The notes under the pieces: model-generated
The model's input: only the letters and a program-made list of their open reading frames with translations
Database searches by the model: none
Told to the model about the DNA's origin: nothing
Shown: positions 59,241 through 64,000 of the stretch, one piece after another
Layout of the letters: each line of letters starts with the position of its first letter
How positions within the stretch are numbered: position 1 is the stretch's first letter
Made by a program: the position numbers and the translations under genes
Source of the DNA: Sipunculus nudus
Lineage: Eukaryota > Annelida > Sipuncula > Golfingiida > Sipunculidae
NCBI GenBank assembly: GCA_026874595.1
Contig: CM049309.1
Coordinates: 44,841,079 to 44,905,078, forward strand
Length of the DNA: 64,000 nucleotides
Direction: 5' to 3'

Positions 59241-59425
59241 TGCCTATGTTATATCTCCCTAAGAAGATAAAAATACCTAAATAGAATACCTGATCGGAAT
59301 ACCTGTCATATATACCTAAGAAGAAATACCTATACCAAAGAAGCGTTTATATAATTGGTTCGAGTGCCTCTGACATATCTATCTAAGATAAAAACCCTTA
59401 CCATGAAGCGCCTGTTCGGCGTCTT
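59241..59425. repeat. Inverted remnants of the same tandem unit
   Basis: Read on the minus strand this contains GATATGTCAGAGGCACTCGA and CGCTTCTTTGGTATAGG, about three degraded units facing the main array. Confidence 0.7.
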
Positions 59426-62167
59426 TATATGTATGTGTCACATGCATATACATATCAATGCATGGGAGCCTCTTATTCCTGAGAACACACATACACTCAC
59501 TCTATTGTTATACAAATGAACATGTATGTTGTTATATACAACTTTGTTGTTCGACATACGCTGAAGATGAAAGGTGCTTTAACCAGGGCTACAGAACTAA
59601 AGCATGTCACAACATAGAAAGAGATAGAAGGCCTACCATATGGCCATTCATATCCATTTTAATTGCTCCCCTAGGGGGTTATATTTCCATTCATTCATTA
59701 ATATTGATGAGCATTCACAACATGGAGGTCTCAATCTAGCTGTGATGCTTATAAATCATTCCAACAGGAGGCGCTGCCTTGCATTTTCCCTGGTTCATTT
59801 AAAAAACTGTGAAATTATATTTAAAAAAAAAACAACTAAAAATGTAATAAATCCGCAAATCGTTTCATAAATTGCAAAACCCAGTATGGACGTTTAATTA
59901 ATATATCATATACATATTATATATAGGCCTAATATATATAATATAATTAGGCAGTTCCTGCAACATTAATGTGCTATTTTAACAGTTTTATAACAGCTCA
60001 GATTAGGTATCCATGCCAGCATGGACAAAATACGATATTACCGGACTCTATTTAATAATAGCATGGTAATATATTCAACACAGTATCGATGACTCTGCAT
60101 GTTTATTAAGCAGGGGAAAATGTTTGTGTATCAGTAATGAGGAGTAAACAATGAAAACAAACAATGCATAGTTGTGTTGTGTTACTCAGTGCGTGTGAAA
60201 GCAGACAACGGAGAGATAAGATGAGATCATGTTCTTGGCTGAGCAGAATGAAAGGTGTGATGCGTGATCCCGCACCTAAATAACGGCTTTTCTATAAAGC
60301 TTTATCAGCGATCTGACCCCGGCAATAATGCTGCATCAATGAACAGACTGGGCTGGGCTGTATATTCTACTGGAGTCGCTGTTAGATGCTGTGAGTGGAT
60401 GCAGCCAGTTTCGTGCCAGCCTCCTCATTCCACTGCCTCCCCCATCCTCTTCTGACAAAGTCGTAGTCTCTCACGGCTTTACTGATCCATATTGAAGTCC
60501 TATAGCTTTGATCTGATCGGTAATGTTCTTGCAATGTCAAGGATGCACTTCGCTCAACAACACAGGGGGCTGGTGGTTACTCCTGCTTACATATTCAGGT
60601 ATTTTTATAAATACTGTTTATATCTTGAAATATTCCATCATTTACACACATAACAATAAGTGAAAATTAATTATACAAATTATTCAGTACGTCTCAAGAA
60701 GAAATGAATACATAGATAATAAGTATAATACTGTAGAGAGAAAGGGAATAATTTATTGATACAGTTTCATAAATATAGACGGGGAGATAAGAAATTTGCA
60801 ATTTTCTTCGTGTTACTTAATTAACATATGTGATCTGGAAAAAAGCGCTGTTTTGAATTATCATAAAATATTAAATATGCAAATACGAGAATACCTTAAA
60901 TGCATGCAATGTATTCAAAATGATCAATAAGTAGCATTTTATATTATTAATATATTATAAATGTTTACCAACAATTTTTTTTCATGGCTAGTATAAGGGT
61001 CCCTCATTGTTATGATTATACAGTTTAATTCACTTGGTCTTATAGTCTATAGACAAATCCAATCTCTGACCACCACAAAACTCACAATTAATTTTTCGAT
61101 TCACTTTACAGAACCCAAGAGATCAAACGTTAAAGTATAAATGCAGCAAATAGTTATGTCAAATGAATACATGCACACAGAATAAAATATATTATGTTCT
61201 TAAAAATTGTAATCGTAAATTTCTTTGATTTACCCCTTGATATTAATTATATGATAATGTATATGGATGGATGAACATATTCTTTGGACATAGTTTTTTT
61301 TTCAAATTGGCATTAATATATATATGCACGCACGGACATTCATGCACTTATGAATTATAGATTTCCCATAAACAAAAGATCGGATATATCAATGCCGACA
61401 GTTAAAAAACTTTTATCTCTATTTTAAAACAAGCATAATAACGCTCATGGTCGCGACAAATTTGAAAATTGTTAACTATATACAGACAAAAATACGTATA
61501 TCAAAAAGGCCTTTTAATTGCTAATTGTCCCCATGTCCACCTCCGAGTGGCGACACCCAACGAGATGTCACAGTTAATGACAAATTAACACAGTTCGGGT
61601 GATGGAGTTCATTAAAGACCTCTGTTTGACCGCTTCTATGTCAGTACAAACTTGTGTGGCCGTGAGGGCCGTCCGGCCGGGTGAGAACCGCATCATCCCT
61701 CCGCGTGATTAAGTAGTTAACTTCACACTCCCCATACTGGTTGTTACCCCCGGGCCCCGGCAGGCCCTCATGACGAGGGGTAGGGGGTGATGAACCTTGA
61801 CATTTGCCACCCCGGGGCTTGTAGTTTCTGACCCGGCCATTCTTCAAGCTCTCACACCAAACAAGATGTATACGCTGTTGTATAAGTTTTAAATGACTGA
61901 TTATTTCATTGTTCTTCAGCCGAATACTGCTTTATGTAAATGTCAACTAATCTGACTATTTCTGTGAAAACTTTCACTCACAAACAACAAACGGAATATA
62001 TTTTTTTATTGTGTGAATTAATTAAAGTTGTATGTAAAATTTATATAAAGAAAAATGTTTTGTATTTCAGTTGAATTTGGGCCGTTAACATAAATTACCC
62101 GAATATTAATTGTGGCTTTATATGTGCAGTGTATGTAAATTATGAAAACGGCTTCTAACAGCATATC
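59426..62167. other. Intergenic sequence with GC-richer islands
   Basis: No gene called. Segments 60230-60600 and 61520-61860 are unique-looking and richer in G+C; the second contains TGATTAAG and GTTAAC homeodomain/HNF1-like words near 61705-61720. No long ORF or splice pattern supports coding. Confidence 0.5.

Positions 62168-62229
<62 letters not shown>
62168..62229. repeat. TA microsatellite, left of inserted element
   Basis: About 60 bp of alternating AT directly abutting the inverted-repeat element at 62230. Confidence 0.95.
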
Positions 62230-62231
<2 letters not shown>

Positions 62232-62655
62232 CTGTGGTTGCCTTTTTGTTCGCGAGGGTTTAAATTTCGCGATATTCGCGAATGGGAAATAATCGCGAAA
62301 ATGAAACCCTCGGGAATAATTGGCCAATTGACTATGTCCTTATTTAGTAAAACCAATACTTGTATGTGAATATGTTAGACAGTGAGAACTTTTATAATAA
62401 ATTACATGCAGGTATAGGGAAAACGTTCCCTTAAATTTGAACTAAACTATACCTGTGCTGCGTGTACGGGACCATCGTTATATGAGTAGAATATCACAAA
62501 CTCATGACTTATTCTCATTTTATAATACTAACAGGTATGGCTTTACTAAAGTTTTTATATAGGTTCTGGAGAGATCGCGAAAATGAAACCCTCGCGAATC
62601 ATTCAAAATGGTGAAATCGCGAAATTTCAGCATCGCGAATATGAAGCCAACCACA

Positions 62656-62658
<3 letters not shown>
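62230..62658. mobile_element. Inverted-repeat element inserted in a TA microsatellite, with TTCGCGA motifs
   Basis: The left end TACTGTGGTTGCCTTTTTGT and the complement of the right end TACTGTGGTTGGCTTCATAT are inverted repeats, with TTCGCGA-type words repeated inside both arms. TA dinucleotides bound it. It is 429 bp with no ORF. Confidence 0.7.

Positions 62659-62712
<54 letters not shown>
62659..62712. repeat. TA microsatellite, right of inserted element
   Basis: Continuation of the AT run on the other side of the element. Confidence 0.95.
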
Positions 62713-62715
<3 letters not shown>

Positions 62716-62839
62716 GTTTCGAATAATTAGGTATCACCCAATACTGATAATCTTCTTAGAATGACAACAAAGGGATAATGGACAATATAAACCCCTTGAG
62801 ATGATGACGTCATACACGAGCATGGTCAAAACGGTCTCT

Positions 62840-62905
62840 AAAGGATCTGATACATGTCGACACAGATCAAATAAAGGATCTAATACCTGTCGACAAAGAT
62901 CATAT
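62840..62905. repeat. 33-bp direct duplication
   Basis: AAAGGATCTGATACATGTCG at 62840 is repeated as AAAGGATCTAATACCTGTCG at 62873, each followed by ACAxAGATCA. Confidence 0.85.
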
Positions 62906-62940
62906 ATATAGGATGCTGATGTGCAAGTGGACCGAGGCAG

Positions 62941-62941
<1 letters not shown>

Positions 62942-63000
<59 letters not shown>
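62942..63000. repeat. TA microsatellite
   Basis: Third long AT run within 850 bp. Confidence 0.95.
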
Positions 63001-63004
<4 letters not shown>

Positions 63005-64000
63005 AACACAAAATACAGACGTTTTGTGGTTAGCAATGCATAAATGTGGTATTTACTGCGGCCCTGTCTTTTTAGGTTCAAAATGTTATTTTTATCCCTT
63101 TTCAACGCCACATCAAGAAGTAGGTTTAGAGAACACGAGAATCACCTATGACCAAAAGATCAAAAGACATCGATAATTAATAAAAAATAATTGATTTTAA
63201 TATCCATTTGACTATTTTGTCGTGTTTTCTTTATTTCGTTTTGATTTCTTTTATGTTGATTCATATTTTCTTATTATTTTCTTATTATTATTTCTAAATT
63301 TCCCTGTTCACAACAATTAATGTTACTGTGACACACATTGTGAATAAAAAAACTAAAATATCACGTACATTTTTAAATATGATATGACAATAAAAGAATT
63401 AATAAAAATAGATGAAAGAAAGTAATATCAGGACCAATTAAATGAAAAGAAGAAAAAAAATGATATGATATACAAATAAATAATTATTTATGATCCATTT
63501 CTTTGTCAATTACGTTTAGCTTTATGCCAATTATTGTTTATTCGATGAAGACTCATCTGTTTTAACTATCAGGGAATGATCGGCGGTGTCAGGAACGGGA
63601 CCTGATAAACCTGAGAAAACACCAGAGTCCGAGGGGACGCCAAGTGCTTGAGGTCCGAGTCACAGCGCCCTCCCCCGAAGGTCGCAGATATGAATCATAA
63701 TGGAAACAAAATATATGTTGGCACCAACTGAGATGTTCTTGATACTAATAAGGAGTCGGGAAGACTGTAAGATAACAGGGGAGAGGCTGACCATCCGCGC
63801 CACCCCGCGGGCGGCAGTAGCAGATACCTGCGACCCCCTGTTGGCGTGTTTGTTTTGGTCAACCCTCCATGTTTTCTTTCCCGGCAGGCTTTTAAAAACG
63901 AAACGGTTCTGGCAAATTGTCTCTTGTCCAAATTAGCGGGCGCTGTCATGAAAACAAACTGCCATCTTGTTTATTATGCTTGAATAATTAGAGGATGCGG
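63001..64000. other. Intergenic sequence; GC-richer island at the right edge
   Basis: 63001-63550 is AT-rich with nothing recognised. 63560-63990 is unique-looking and GC-richer. The ORFs of about 80 codons on both strands overlap each other and show no family motif. Could be conserved noncoding DNA or the edge of another gene. Confidence 0.4.

Noticed and set aside
61641-61847. Minus-strand ORF of 68 codons in a GC-rich island
   Set aside because: Gly/Pro-rich translation typical of GC-rich noncoding DNA; no homology I recognise.

Overview
This is eukaryotic DNA: AT-rich, no bacterial-type gene packing, and one multi-exon gene with GT-AG introns followed by a long stretch without recognisable genes. 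The repeats (bivalve-like dispersed families with AGGTCA runs, GGTGGYGCCACC palindromes and TCCGTCCGTC heads, plus many small DNA transposons) look like those of a marine lophotrochozoan, most likely a mollusc. The organism call is inference from repeat style, not a database match.

1-38454 (+): the 3' part of one gene. I assembled 26 coding exons (403-38454) that join in a single frame of 779 residues plus a TGA stop; the 5' end lies outside the window. The protein has two E2-type domains. The first (about residues 65-175) resembles UBE2Q-type E2s but appears to lack the catalytic cysteine. From about residue 240 onward it is co-linear with the C-terminal part of BIRC6, ending in an intact E2 (UBC) domain with an NPN motif and a KVC active-site cysteine (residue 633 of the visible protein). 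The closest description is a BIRC6-like ubiquitin-conjugating enzyme with an added E2-variant domain.

The introns carry most of the repeats: a 4-kb element with a 288-bp tandem array (3760-7768), a 30-bp minisatellite (8060-9135), hAT-like, TTAA-flanked and Mutator-like small elements, a 33-bp minisatellite (22553-23113), a 1.78-kb TA-flanked inverted-repeat element (27954-29732), a tRNA-derived SINE (about 37716-37960) and several old dispersed repeats.

38455-64000: probable 3' UTR, then about 24 kb with no gene I can support. It holds a possible Helitron (46219-46603), two nested-repeat systems (47112-51137 and 54920-59420), a hAT-like element (51461-51868), an element sitting inside a TA microsatellite (62230-62658), and several GC-richer unique islands that could be conserved noncoding DNA. 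The numerous ORFs over tandem arrays are artefacts of repeat units whose length is a multiple of three.
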